21,389 nucleotides of DNA, taken from the NCBI GenBank assembly GCA_964503685.1, contig CAZDAW010000054.1:1-21389 (forward strand), written 5' to 3'. Under the pieces are notes generated by a model. The model was not told the DNA's origin and searched no databases. It saw nothing but the letters and a program-made list of their open reading frames with translations. The position numbers and the translations under genes were made by a program. The stretch comes from CAZDAW01 sp964503685. Lineage in GTDB: Bacteria; Chloroflexota; Anaerolineae; Anaerolineales; Anaerolineaceae. Below are positions 6,374 through 13,265 of this stretch, one piece after another (the stretch's first letter is position 1; every line of letters begins with the position of its first letter).

Positions 6374-7537
6374 TTACTGCCAGGGTAATGGGCGTACACC
6401 ACTGGCATATTCAGATTCTTCATATTTAACCCACCGGCTGTCTTGATTGACATACATCGTCAAGCCGCCAGTCTTGGCCTGGCCGTATTTATCCCATTTA
6501 ATCTCACCAATAACGCCGGCGAAATCATGGCTGCCAATATACTTAATGATTTTGGCGCGGTCAGGACCGACTGCCTTGATTGCTTCCAGAATGATCCCCG
6601 CTGAATCGTAAGCATAAGGGCCATTCTGCTCATAGGGTTCATTAGGATATTTCTCTTCATAGGCTTTGACAAACGCTCTACCCGCTTCAGTACTGTTGAC
6701 ATCGAATGTGCCAGAACAAAAAGCGCCCTCGCCATCAGCGCCAGCAATAGCGCCGAAGATATCCGATTGAATACCGGGGGGGCCCATGAACATCACTTTA
6801 TTCAATCCCATCTGATTCGCCTGTCTGCGGATTTCTGCGCCTTCAGCCACAACGCCACCGTAATAAATGCCATCCGGGTTCAATGCTTTTACATTGCCTA
6901 AAATATCCGAGAAATCTTTTTGACCAATATAAACGCTGAAAATTCCCAGGATTTTTCCATCAATTGCTTCAATCGCAGCCTTGAATTCATTCCGATTCTT
7001 GAAGCCATAGTCCGTCGTATCATGAATGATTACCCAATTCATCCGGTTGAATTTCCTGGCATATTCAGCTGCCAGGTCATTGCTGCCTTTTGATGTGGCG
7101 ATAACGCGGAAATTGTTGTCGTACTCATTGGCGTACATGATATCGCTGTGAATCGTTCCCCAAAAAATCTGCGCCATGCCGCACTTGTGGAATATATCGA
7201 CCGTCGCCAGACCAACCGGGCTGTTCCAGTGTGTCGCAGCAGCAACAACATTTTTATCCGCGCACAGTTTATCGGCTACTGTCATCCCAATCGCCGGATC
7301 TGATGCATCATCTTCATATACAATTTCAATCGGGTAAGGATAATCGCCGCTGGCAAGAATTTCCTTGACTTTCATTTCAAACGAATTCATCGCCCCTATA
7401 CCAACTGCGGCATTAACACCGGTCAGCGGTCCAACAAAAGCAATCCTGACTGTTTTCGGCTGGGCTGGCGTGCAGGCCGACAGGCTCAACATTACCAATA
7501 AAACACAGAGTAACAGATAAGTTATTCTCTTATGCAT
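6374..7537 (-). CDS. branched-chain amino acid-type ABC transporter substrate-binding lipoprotein
   Basis: A 387-residue type I periplasmic-binding-fold protein (Peripla_BP_6, LivJ/LivK-like). The N-terminus is a lipoprotein signal peptide with lipobox LSAC (Cys22), so the mature protein is membrane-tethered outside the cell. The domain begins VRIAFVGPLTGVNAAVGIGAMNSFEM and runs to the end, with YGGVVAEGAEIRRQANQMG and GPYAYDSAGIILEAI as family-typical segments. The ligand is not readable from sequence; amino acids, amides or aromatic acids are all possible. No LivHMGF permease or ATPase genes lie beside it, so it is an orphan in this window. A promoter candidate with TACAAT at 7576-7581 lies upstream. 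The Shine-Dalgarno is weak. Confidence 0.85.
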   Translation of the reverse strand: MHKRITYLLLCVLLVMLSLSACTPAQPKTVRIAFVGPLTGVNAAVGIGAMNSFEMKVKEILASGDYPYPIEIVYEDDASDPAIGMTVADKLCADKNVVAAATHWNSPVGLATVDIFHKCGMAQIFWGTIHSDIMYANEYDNNFRVIATSKGSNDLAAEYARKFNRMNWVIIHDTTDYGFKNRNEFKAAIEAIDGKILGIFSVYIGQKDFSDILGNVKALNPDGIYYGGVVAEGAEIRRQANQMGLNKVMFMGPPGIQSDIFGAIAGADGEGAFCSGTFDVNSTEAGRAFVKAYEEKYPNEPYEQNGPYAYDSAGIILEAIKAVGPDRAKIIKYIGSHDFAGVIGEIKWDKYGQAKTGGLTMYVNQDSRWVKYEESEYASGVRPLPWQ

Positions 7538-7575
7538 TCCATATTTTTGTTATATTAAAGAGGTTACAGAATACT

Positions 7576-7605
7576 ATTGTATCAAGTTTTTGGCATTGCG
7601 ACCAA
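7576..7605 (-). promoter_or_regulatory. candidate promoter of the binding-protein gene
   Basis: On the minus strand TTGGTC, an 18-base spacer and TACAAT lie about 40 bases upstream of the ATG at 7537. The -35 match is only partial. Confidence 0.35.
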
Positions 7606-7612
7606 GAAAATG

Positions 7613-7884
7613 CTCTATCGTCTATTTATGAACAGGGTTTTTAAAAGAATGATCTTTAGCCCAAAAAATGTCATCGCAGGCCGCTGGCGCTCTTCCAGCA
7701 AGCAAAACACATCTTGCAGAAGCGGCATGGCGATCTTCTGATTGGCAGGAAGATTGCTTACCTTTCGGGTATAATATCAATCGTTTAGCGTTGTGCATCT
7801 CGCATAGGCGCTCTTTCACAATGACCGCCTATGGATACAAGATCATCCATTCTTGTTAAACCCTTGTTTATAAAGCACAATTAT
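7613..7884. other. gene-free stretch with small hairpins
   Basis: No convincing coding sequence was found between the divergent promoters; open frames of 60-65 codons here have no recognisable motifs. Visible structure on the plus strand: a TATAAT box at about 7772; CATAGGCG (7803-7810) inverted as CGCCTATG (7826-7833); and ACAAG (7837-7841) inverted as CTTGT (7852-7856). These could belong to a small RNA or be chance. Confidence 0.3.
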
Positions 7885-7912
7885 TTGCTTTTGCATATTA
7901 TTGCTTTATAAT
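7885..7912 (+). promoter_or_regulatory. promoter of the epimerase gene
   Basis: TTGCTT (7885-7890), a 16-base spacer and a perfect TATAAT (7907-7912). The predicted start is near 7919, giving a leader of about 43 bases with AAGGAG at 7951-7956. Confidence 0.65.
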
Positions 7913-7961
7913 TCTTCACGCGCTAAAAATCAACAAAGTCGAAAGAAAATAAGGAGAAACC

Positions 7962-8999
7962 ATGAAGATCTACATCACCGGGATCAGCGGCTTTTTGAGC
8001 ATCAACCTCGTCCGTTACCTGCTGGAGCGGGGATATAATCAGATAGCCGGCATCGACCTGGTCGATTTCACTTACCCCGAAAGGAATCAGATCGATTTCA
8101 CCCAGGGCGATATCCGGCATCCCGAGACGGTTCGCAAAAGCATGGCGGGCGCTGATATCGTCGTCCACACGGCTGCGGCGCTGCCGCTTTATTCTCCAGA
8201 AGATATCTTTTCTACCGATGTGGAAGGCACGCGCATCGTCCTGCAACAGGCCCTCGAATATGGCGTCAAACGCTTCATCCATATCTCGACAACCGCCGTT
8301 TATGGCGTACCTGATCACCACCCGCTCTATGAAACAGACCCCATGAGCGGCGTCGGGCCGTATGGCATAGCCAAAGTCAAAGCCGAGGAAGTCTGTCAGG
8401 AATATCGCGAAAAAGGTCTGAGCGTTTCTATTCTGCGTCCGAAATCCTTTGTCGGGCCGGAAAGGTTAGGCGTCTTTGCCATCTTTTACGAATGGGCCAG
8501 CGAAGGACGCAACTTTCCTATGATCGGCTCGGGTAACAACCGTTACCAGTTGCTGGACGTAGAAGATCTGTGCCAGGCAATCCTGTCTTGCATGACGCTG
8601 GACGAAACACGAGTCAATGATACCTTCAACATTGGCGCCGCCGAATTTACTACGATGAAGCAGGACTATCAGGCCGTATTGGATGAAGCCGGATTCGGAA
8701 AACGCATCATTCTTTTCCCTACTGCGCCAGTAGTCGCTGCTTTGCGGGTGCTCGAAAAACTTCACCTGTCGCCGCTTTATCCCTGGATTTACGAAACAGC
8801 CTCAACCGATTCGTTTGTATCAATCGAGAAAGCGCAAAATATCCTCAACTACTGTCCGCAACATTCCAACCAGGATGCCATGCTGCGCAACTACCGCTGG
8901 TACCTGCAGAATAAAGCGCGCCTGAGCGGAAATGGTGGTGTAACCCACCGCTTACCCTGGAAACAAAAGGCATTGAAGCTGGCAAAGGTATTCTTCTAA
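7962..8999 (+). CDS. NAD-dependent epimerase/dehydratase (extended SDR)
   Basis: A 345-residue extended short-chain dehydrogenase. The N-terminal Rossmann motif is TGISGFLS (residues 6-13); the third glycine of the usual TGxxGFxG is serine, an unusual but tolerable change. Asp33 in GIDL suits adenine-ribose binding. The catalytic residues are Ser110/Thr111 in HISTTAVYG and the YxxxK pair Tyr135/Lys139 in GPYGIAK. The segment ILRPKSFVGPERLG and the ordered C-terminal half fit nucleotide-sugar epimerases or dehydratases, but the substrate cannot be told. An AAGGAG ribosome binding site lies 5 bases before the ATG. It stands alone, and its stop codon overlaps the stop of the convergent Fur-family gene. 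Confidence 0.85.
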   Translation: MKIYITGISGFLSINLVRYLLERGYNQIAGIDLVDFTYPERNQIDFTQGDIRHPETVRKSMAGADIVVHTAAALPLYSPEDIFSTDVEGTRIVLQQALEYGVKRFIHISTTAVYGVPDHHPLYETDPMSGVGPYGIAKVKAEEVCQEYREKGLSVSILRPKSFVGPERLGVFAIFYEWASEGRNFPMIGSGNNRYQLLDVEDLCQAILSCMTLDETRVNDTFNIGAAEFTTMKQDYQAVLDEAGFGKRIILFPTAPVVAALRVLEKLHLSPLYPWIYETASTDSFVSIEKAQNILNYCPQHSNQDAMLRNYRWYLQNKARLSGNGGVTHRLPWKQKALKLAKVFF

Positions 9000-9382
9000 G
9001 AACTATCCCTCTGACAGGCTTCACAAATTCCAAAAAGGATCAAATGATTTGTTACAATATTAAAATGGTTCTTTTGTTGGAGCGCCTCGAATAACTTTCC
9101 TACATCATCATGACCGATCGTCAATATCTGACCGCATCTTTGGCAGACCAGATGATGATGAAGGCCGTCTGCAAGCAGCTCGTACACGGCTGAACCAGTA
9201 CCCATATCAGAAATAGACACTTTGCCGCAATTAACCAGTCGCTCCAGGGCCCGGTAAACCGTTGATGGGTTGACCGCCGGCAGGCGCGGACGGATTTCTT
9301 CATAGATCTGAAGCGACGTCAGATGAGCATGTTCCTTTGATAATATCTCCAGAATTACCTGGTCCACTGATGAAGCACGCAT
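8996..9382 (-). CDS. Fur-family metal-responsive transcriptional regulator
   Basis: A 128-residue cytoplasmic DNA-binding repressor of the Fur/Zur/Nur/PerR family. The N-terminal winged helix includes LTSLQIYEEIRPRLPAVNPSTVYRALERLV (about residues 21-50). The dimerisation part carries LHHHLVCQRC (His75-77, Cys80, Cys83) and a second pair CEAC (Cys120, Cys123), making the four-cysteine structural zinc site. Start choice: ATG at 9382 has GGAGAG 5 bases upstream; an upstream in-frame start would add 16 unrelated residues across the operator region. It is divergent from the CbiM-type transporter gene, so nickel or cobalt sensing (Nur-like) is a fair inference, although Zur or PerR cannot be excluded. 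The 3' end overlaps the epimerase stop by 4 bases. Confidence 0.88.
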   Translation of the reverse strand: MRASSVDQVILEILSKEHAHLTSLQIYEEIRPRLPAVNPSTVYRALERLVNCGKVSISDMGTGSAVYELLADGLHHHLVCQRCGQILTIGHDDVGKLFEALQQKNHFNIVTNHLILFGICEACQRDSS

Positions 9383-9409
9383 TGTCTCTCCGATGTAAAT
9401 TAATGATAA

Positions 9410-9423
9410 TGCAAATCTTTGCA
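9410..9423. promoter_or_regulatory. inverted-repeat operator candidate between fur-family gene and cbiM
   Basis: A perfect 6-2-6 inverted repeat, TGCAAA-TC-TTTGCA, overlaps the -35 box of the cbiM promoter and lies 28 bases upstream of the regulator's start codon. TTGCAA-type half-sites resemble the known Nur operator in actinobacteria. Binding by the adjacent Fur-family protein is inferred. Confidence 0.55.
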
Positions 9424-9446
9424 AAAGCAACTAATTGTCATATAAT
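9419..9446 (+). promoter_or_regulatory. promoter of the CbiM-type gene
   Basis: TTGCAA (9419-9424), a 16-base spacer and a perfect TATAAT (9441-9446). The predicted start is near 9453. The -35 hexamer lies within the inverted repeat, so repressor binding would block polymerase. Confidence 0.65.
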
Positions 9447-9494
9447 TCAAATCATTGATTCATCCCTATTTTAGCATCACTACGGAGGCATATC

Positions 9495-10457
9495 ATGCTA
9501 TTTTCACCATTTCCTTCTCCTGAACCCATGCACATTCCAGATGGGTTTTTATCTGTCATCGTTTCGATTGTATTCTGGATCATCTCGGTGGTCATGGTCG
9601 GCATTGCCCTGCGCAAATCGAGCCGCCTGTTGGGCGAGCGTGAAGTCCCCTTGATGGGCGTGTTAGCCGCAGCCATCTTTGCCGGACAGATGCTCAACTT
9701 CAGTGTGAGCGGCGGCACTTCAGGCCATTTGCTGGGCGCAGCGATTGCCACCATCCTCCTTGGCCCCTGGCCGGCGGTTCTGGTAATGACCTCGGTCGTC
9801 TCGATTCAGGCGCTCCTCTTCCAGGACGGCGGCATCCTCGCCCTGGGCGCCAATATCTTCAACATGGCAATCGTCGGCGTTTTCGTTTCTTACGCAGTCT
9901 ATACCCTGCTCCAGCGCCTTTTCAAAAGCCAATCCTGGGGGATATTTGTCGCCGGCTTCATCGCCGCCTGGACTTCAATTTTCATCGCCTCGTTGGCCTG
10001 CGCCCTTGAACTGGCCCTGTCTGGCACCTCGCCGGCCAATATAGCCGTACCGGCTATGGGCGCCATTCACGCCATCATCGGCATCGGCGAGGGGTTGATC
10101 ACCGCTGGCGCGCTGGCGTTCATCTTCGCCGCCCGCAAAGACCTGCTCAAAATTGGAGAGGCGAAACCGGCCAGCGATAAGAGCCTGGTCATTGGCGGCG
10201 GCGTCATCGCCCTCGTTCTGGCCGTCCTTTCGCCCCTGGCTTCCAGCCACCCGGATGGCCTGGAATGGGTCGCCGAGCAGCATGGTTTCCTCGAAACCGC
10301 CAAAGATGCCTTCTACAATATCATCCCCGATTACACCATGCCCGGCATTTCCAACTCCGCCCTGGCGACTATCATCGCCGGCATCGTCGGTGTGATCATC
10401 GTCTTCGGTGTGGCTTATGGCATCGCCCGCGCCGAAAAAGGGGCCGCAAAAAAGTAA
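9495..10457 (+). CDS. cbiM: CbiM-PDGLE fusion, cobalt/nickel ECF transporter substrate-specificity component
   Basis: A 320-residue polytopic membrane protein. The CbiM part (about residues 12-225) has the MHIPDGFLS start and GGTSGHLLGA, whose histidine is a metal-ligand position in this family. The C-terminal part (about 235-320) begins ASSHPDGLEWVAEQHG and ends with a transmembrane helix, i.e. a PDGLE/CbiN-like domain fused in. Such proteins bind Co2+ or Ni2+ and hand it to an ECF transporter. The partner CbiQ and CbiO genes are not in the window. Start problem: ATG at 9495 has a strong GGAGG Shine-Dalgarno but adds 11 residues before MHI, whereas ATG at 9528 gives the conserved N-terminus with no Shine-Dalgarno. 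Probably controlled by the divergent Fur-family regulator. Confidence 0.85.
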   Translation: MLFSPFPSPEPMHIPDGFLSVIVSIVFWIISVVMVGIALRKSSRLLGEREVPLMGVLAAAIFAGQMLNFSVSGGTSGHLLGAAIATILLGPWPAVLVMTSVVSIQALLFQDGGILALGANIFNMAIVGVFVSYAVYTLLQRLFKSQSWGIFVAGFIAAWTSIFIASLACALELALSGTSPANIAVPAMGAIHAIIGIGEGLITAGALAFIFAARKDLLKIGEAKPASDKSLVIGGGVIALVLAVLSPLASSHPDGLEWVAEQHGFLETAKDAFYNIIPDYTMPGISNSALATIIAGIVGVIIVFGVAYGIARAEKGAAKK

Positions 10458-10497
10458 CTGCCAATAAGTCAGAGTGATCTGATCCACAACCAACCGA

Positions 10498-10546
10498 TAA
10501 AAAACCACCCCAACACTTCATCAACAGGTGTTAAGGTGGTTTTTTA
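10498..10546 (+). terminator. Rho-independent terminator of cbiM
   Basis: AAAACCACC (10501-10509) pairs with GGTGGTTTT (10535-10543). After a two-base internal loop, AACAC pairs with GTGTT. A run of Ts follows, and A's on the other side could make it bidirectional. Confidence 0.85.
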
Positions 10547-10640
10547 TCAAGATTAAAACACCTCCATTCAATCATTCCGAAAGTTATATAATCACGGTTC
10601 TTCTTTCTTTTCTTTTTTTCGCGAAACGAAGTTACCTGCA

Positions 10641-10669
10641 TTGACTCACATCTGTTTCTCTCATATACT
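10641..10669 (+). promoter_or_regulatory. promoter of mtnA and the RuBisCO-like gene
   Basis: TTGACT (10641-10646), a 17-base spacer and TATACT (10664-10669), a near-consensus sigma-70-type promoter. The predicted start is near 10676, about 50 bases before the mtnA ATG. No SAM or other riboswitch fits in the short leader. Confidence 0.75.
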
Positions 10670-10725
10670 TTATCTTGGCTGCCAATGATACACAGCCGCC
10701 CGGAAATTGAATTTGAGGTGAAACC

Positions 10726-11805
10726 ATGGAATATCGCTGTCTGGCCTGGCGGGATGGCGCCCTGCGCGTCCTCGACCAGCGCCTTTTACCCCACGAAGTG
10801 AAATATATCGACTACACCAGCTACGCCGGCGTCGCCGAATCGATCCGCGATATGGTCGTGCGCGGCGCGCCGGCCATCGGCGCGGCCGCCGCCTACGGCC
10901 TTGCCGTTGCCGCCTGGCAGCATCCGGGGGACGATGCTGCCGCCCTGCGCCGGGAACTCGAAGAGGCCGCCGGGGTTCTCAAGGCCGCCCGCCCCACCGC
11001 CGTCAACCTCTTCTGGGCCGTTGACCGGGTGATGGCAAAAGTGACCGAAATGCCGTCAGTCAGCATCCGGCAAATCCGCCAGACCGTGCTTGCCGAAGCA
11101 AATGCTATCGCCGAAGAAATCGAATACACCGACCGGCAGATCGGCCTCAACGCCCTGCCCCTTATCCCCGACAATGCGGCCTTCATCCACCACTGCAACA
11201 CCGGCCCGCTGGCAACCCTCGGCTACGGCACCGCCCTGGGCGTCATCCACATGGCGCACGAAAAAGGGAAAAAGGTCTTCGTCTTCGTCGATGAAACCCG
11301 CCCCCGCCTGCAAGGGGCGCGCCTCACATCGTGGGAGTTGCAGCAGATGGGCATTCCTCATGCCGTGATCGCCGACGGCGCTTCCGGCTTCGTGATGAAG
11401 TATCGCAAAGTTGATCTGGCCGTTGTCGGCTGCGACCGCGTCGCCCTCAACGGCGATACCGCCAACAAGATCGGCACCTATAACCTGGCAATCGTAGCTA
11501 AAGCCCACGGCGTCCCGTTTTACATCGTCGGGCCCACCAGCACCATCGATCTTTCCACTCCCAACGGAGACGCCATCCACATCGAAGAACGCCCTGCAGC
11601 TGAAATCACCCACATCGGAAGCGAGCAGATCACACCCGAAGGCGCCGCCGTTTTCAATCCGGCTTTCGACGTCACTCCCGCCAGTTACATCACCGCCATC
11701 ATCACCGAGGCTGGCATCGCCTACCCGCCCTACGAAAAGAGCCTGCCGGAAATGGTCGCCAAAGCCAAAGCCTATTGGCAGAACCGGCGCGCTTCGGCCT
11801 CCTGA
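10726..11805 (+). CDS. mtnA: S-methyl-5-thioribose-1-phosphate isomerase
   Basis: A 359-residue enzyme of the MtnA/eIF2B-alpha fold that isomerises 5-methylthioribose-1-phosphate to 5-methylthioribulose-1-phosphate. Visible motifs: RGAPAIG near residue 47, HHCNTGPLATLGYG with the catalytic cysteine Cys157, DETRPRLQGARLTSWEL, and GCDRVALNGDTANKIGTYNLA with the catalytic aspartate Asp237. Both catalytic residues are intact and the length is normal. GAGGTG lies 5 bases before the ATG. The RuBisCO-like gene follows 64 bases downstream on the same strand with no terminator between, so the two probably share a transcript. A 5-deoxyribose-1-phosphate side activity, known for some MtnA homologues, is possible. 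The gene uses markedly GC-rich third positions compared with the hydrogenase genes. Confidence 0.95.
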   Translation: MEYRCLAWRDGALRVLDQRLLPHEVKYIDYTSYAGVAESIRDMVVRGAPAIGAAAAYGLAVAAWQHPGDDAAALRRELEEAAGVLKAARPTAVNLFWAVDRVMAKVTEMPSVSIRQIRQTVLAEANAIAEEIEYTDRQIGLNALPLIPDNAAFIHHCNTGPLATLGYGTALGVIHMAHEKGKKVFVFVDETRPRLQGARLTSWELQQMGIPHAVIADGASGFVMKYRKVDLAVVGCDRVALNGDTANKIGTYNLAIVAKAHGVPFYIVGPTSTIDLSTPNGDAIHIEERPAAEITHIGSEQITPEGAAVFNPAFDVTPASYITAIITEAGIAYPPYEKSLPEMVAKAKAYWQNRRASAS

Positions 11806-11855
11806 TCGAAACCAGTTCATAACAGGACAGGTAAGAATCCAGCCTTACATCAATC

Positions 11856-11869
11856 TATGGATATCCATA
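11856..11869 (+). promoter_or_regulatory. perfect palindrome abutting the RuBisCO-like start codon
   Basis: TATGGATATCCATA is a perfect 14-base palindrome ending right before the ATG at 11870. It occupies the ribosome-binding position, and no Shine-Dalgarno is seen there. As RNA it can form a five-pair hairpin with an ATAT loop. Confidence 0.35.
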
Positions 11870-13030
11870 ATGCCAACAAACGCTTCGCTTAACCTGTCCG
11901 GTCAACGTTTCGCCGCCGTCTATACACTCGCCGGTAATCAAAAAGAAGCGCTCGCCAACGCCAGACTCATCTGTCTGGAGCAAACCGTTGAGCTATCTGC
12001 CGACCTGCTCCCTGAAGGGGATATCGCAGACCAACTCCCTGGTCGTATCGAAGATTTCAACCAGCTTGGCGAAGATAAATACCAGGCGGTCATCAGTTAT
12101 GCAATTGAAACCACCGGTTTTGAACTGGTCCAGCTTTTGAACGTGCTATACGGCAACATCAGTATGAAAGCCGGCATCCGGCTGGAACACATCGACCTGC
12201 CGCCTGCCCTCCTGCAACCCTTCAAGGGGCCGCGTTTTGGCCGTTCCGGTTTACGCGAGATATTAACTGCTCCCAGCCGCCCTCTGCTGGCGACTGCCCT
12301 GAAACCAATGGGAAGCTCGCCCGCTGAACTGGCCGAGATGGCTTACCGGTTCGCCCTGGGCGGCATCGATATCATCAAAGACGACCACGGTCTGGCTGAT
12401 CAACCCTTTGCACCTTTCCGTGAACGGGCAGCGCGCTGCGCCGAAGCAGTCGCCAGAGCCAATCAGCAGACCGGACACAACTGTATTTACGTACCCAACG
12501 TCACTGCGCCAACAGACCGGGTATTCGAATACGCCCGGTATGCAAAATCTGCCGGCGCCGGCGGGCTGTTGATTGCCGCAGGCCTGACCGGTTTCGACGT
12601 CCTGCGCTGCCTGGCTGAAGATGATCGGCTTTCGCTGCCGCTGATCGCCCACCCCGCTTTTCTCAGCGCCTACGCCACCCATCCAGATGGCGGCATAGCC
12701 CATGCCGTTCTGTACGGCCAGCTTCCCCGCCTGGCCGGCGCCGACGCCGTCATCTTCCCCAACCACGGCGGGCGCTTTTCATTTACCCAGCCGGATTGTG
12801 AGCAAATCGTCGAAGCCTGTGGGCTTCCAATGGGTCACCTGGCGCCCATATTCCCCATTCCCGCCGGCGGCATGACTGTCGAACGTCTGCCCGAAATGAT
12901 CGAAGCCTACGGCCGCGACCTCATTCTCCTCGTCAGCGGCGACCTTTATCGACTCTCCCCCGATCTACGCCGGAACAGCCGCCGTTTCCGCGATCTGGCA
13001 GAGGGCTTTCAGGTATTTACCGAAAAATAG
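11870..13030 (+). CDS. RuBisCO-like protein (form IV), probable MTA-salvage or shunt enzyme
   Basis: A 386-residue protein with the RuBisCO large-subunit fold. Equivalents of active-site positions: Lys145 in TALKPMG (RuBisCO K175), Lys170-Asp171-Asp172-His173 in IDIIKDDHGLADQPF (K201 to E204), AHPAF (H294 region), HGGRFSF (H327 region) and VSGDLY (S379 region). The carbamylation lysine and one aspartate are kept, but the metal-binding glutamate E204 is replaced by histidine, and the loop 6 lysine region reads FPIPAGGM. It therefore cannot be a CO2-fixing RuBisCO. B. subtilis MtnW is a 2,3-diketo-5-methylthiopentyl-1-phosphate enolase that keeps KDDE; the R. rubrum RLP is a methylthioribulose-1-phosphate isomerase. 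The mtnA neighbour suggests a methylthioribulose-1-phosphate-derived substrate, but the exact reaction is open. Confidence 0.85.
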   Translation: MPTNASLNLSGQRFAAVYTLAGNQKEALANARLICLEQTVELSADLLPEGDIADQLPGRIEDFNQLGEDKYQAVISYAIETTGFELVQLLNVLYGNISMKAGIRLEHIDLPPALLQPFKGPRFGRSGLREILTAPSRPLLATALKPMGSSPAELAEMAYRFALGGIDIIKDDHGLADQPFAPFRERAARCAEAVARANQQTGHNCIYVPNVTAPTDRVFEYARYAKSAGAGGLLIAAGLTGFDVLRCLAEDDRLSLPLIAHPAFLSAYATHPDGGIAHAVLYGQLPRLAGADAVIFPNHGGRFSFTQPDCEQIVEACGLPMGHLAPIFPIPAGGMTVERLPEMIEAYGRDLILLVSGDLYRLSPDLRRNSRRFRDLAEGFQVFTEK

Positions 13031-13059
13031 AAAGCAGCAAAAGACATTACTATTGAGCA

Positions 13060-13206
13060 CAAGTTGCTACCTTGACAATAATCTCTGCGTTTGTCACTGC
13101 GAGAAGGGCGCTTTTTGCCCGACGAAGCAGTCTCAACGTCAAAATCCGAGATTGCCACGCCTCGCCATTCTGTCGAGGCTCGCAATGACATCCAGGTGGC
13201 AACTTG
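13060..13206. repeat. inverted-repeat element (MITE/REP-like) upstream of rnpB
   Basis: Non-coding element with nested inverted repeats. The outer pair is CAAGTTGCTACCTTG (13060-13074) against CCAGGTGGCAACTTG (13192-13206), 12 of 15 matching. The inner pair is TGTCACTGCGAG (13092-13103) against CTCGCAATGACA (13179-13190), 11 of 12. TCATTGCGAG...CTCGCAATGACA repeats with GAAGCAATCTC-type interiors occur as dispersed elements in many bacterial genomes. The short direct repeats TATTGAGCACAA (13051-13062) and TATTTAGCACAA (13210-13221) flank or overlap the ends. Confidence 0.65.
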
Positions 13207-13230
13207 GATTATTTAGCACAAATCAAAGAA

Positions 13231-13259
13231 TTGACTCAAGCGGGGTAACAGGGTATATT
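13231..13259 (+). promoter_or_regulatory. rnpB promoter
   Basis: TTGACT (13231-13236), a 17-base spacer and TATATT (13254-13259). The predicted start at about 13266 coincides with the 5' end of the RNase P RNA fold. Confidence 0.8.
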
Positions 13260-13265
13260 GAAAAT

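Noticed and set aside
7622..7859. Small open frames of 63-65 codons on both strands in the intergenic stretch
   Set aside because: No ribosome binding site, no recognisable motif, and low-complexity translations; the two frames also overlap each other. They could be degraded remnants, but nothing supports that.
9383..9430. N-terminal extension of the Fur-family regulator by 16 residues
   Set aside because: The extension would run through the operator and promoter region and lacks a ribosome binding site, whereas ATG 9382 has GGAGAG at good spacing and gives the usual Fur-family length.
9447..9494. Cobalamin riboswitch before cbiM
   Set aside because: The predicted leader is only about 42 bases and contains no B12-box; there is no room for the aptamer.
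10676..10725. SAM-type riboswitch ahead of mtnA
   Set aside because: The leader is about 50 bases and shows none of the SAM aptamer motifs.
11870..13030. True CO2-fixing RuBisCO
   Set aside because: The metal-binding glutamate is histidine, loop 6 lacks the lysine, the protein is short, and no phosphoribulokinase or small subunit is present.
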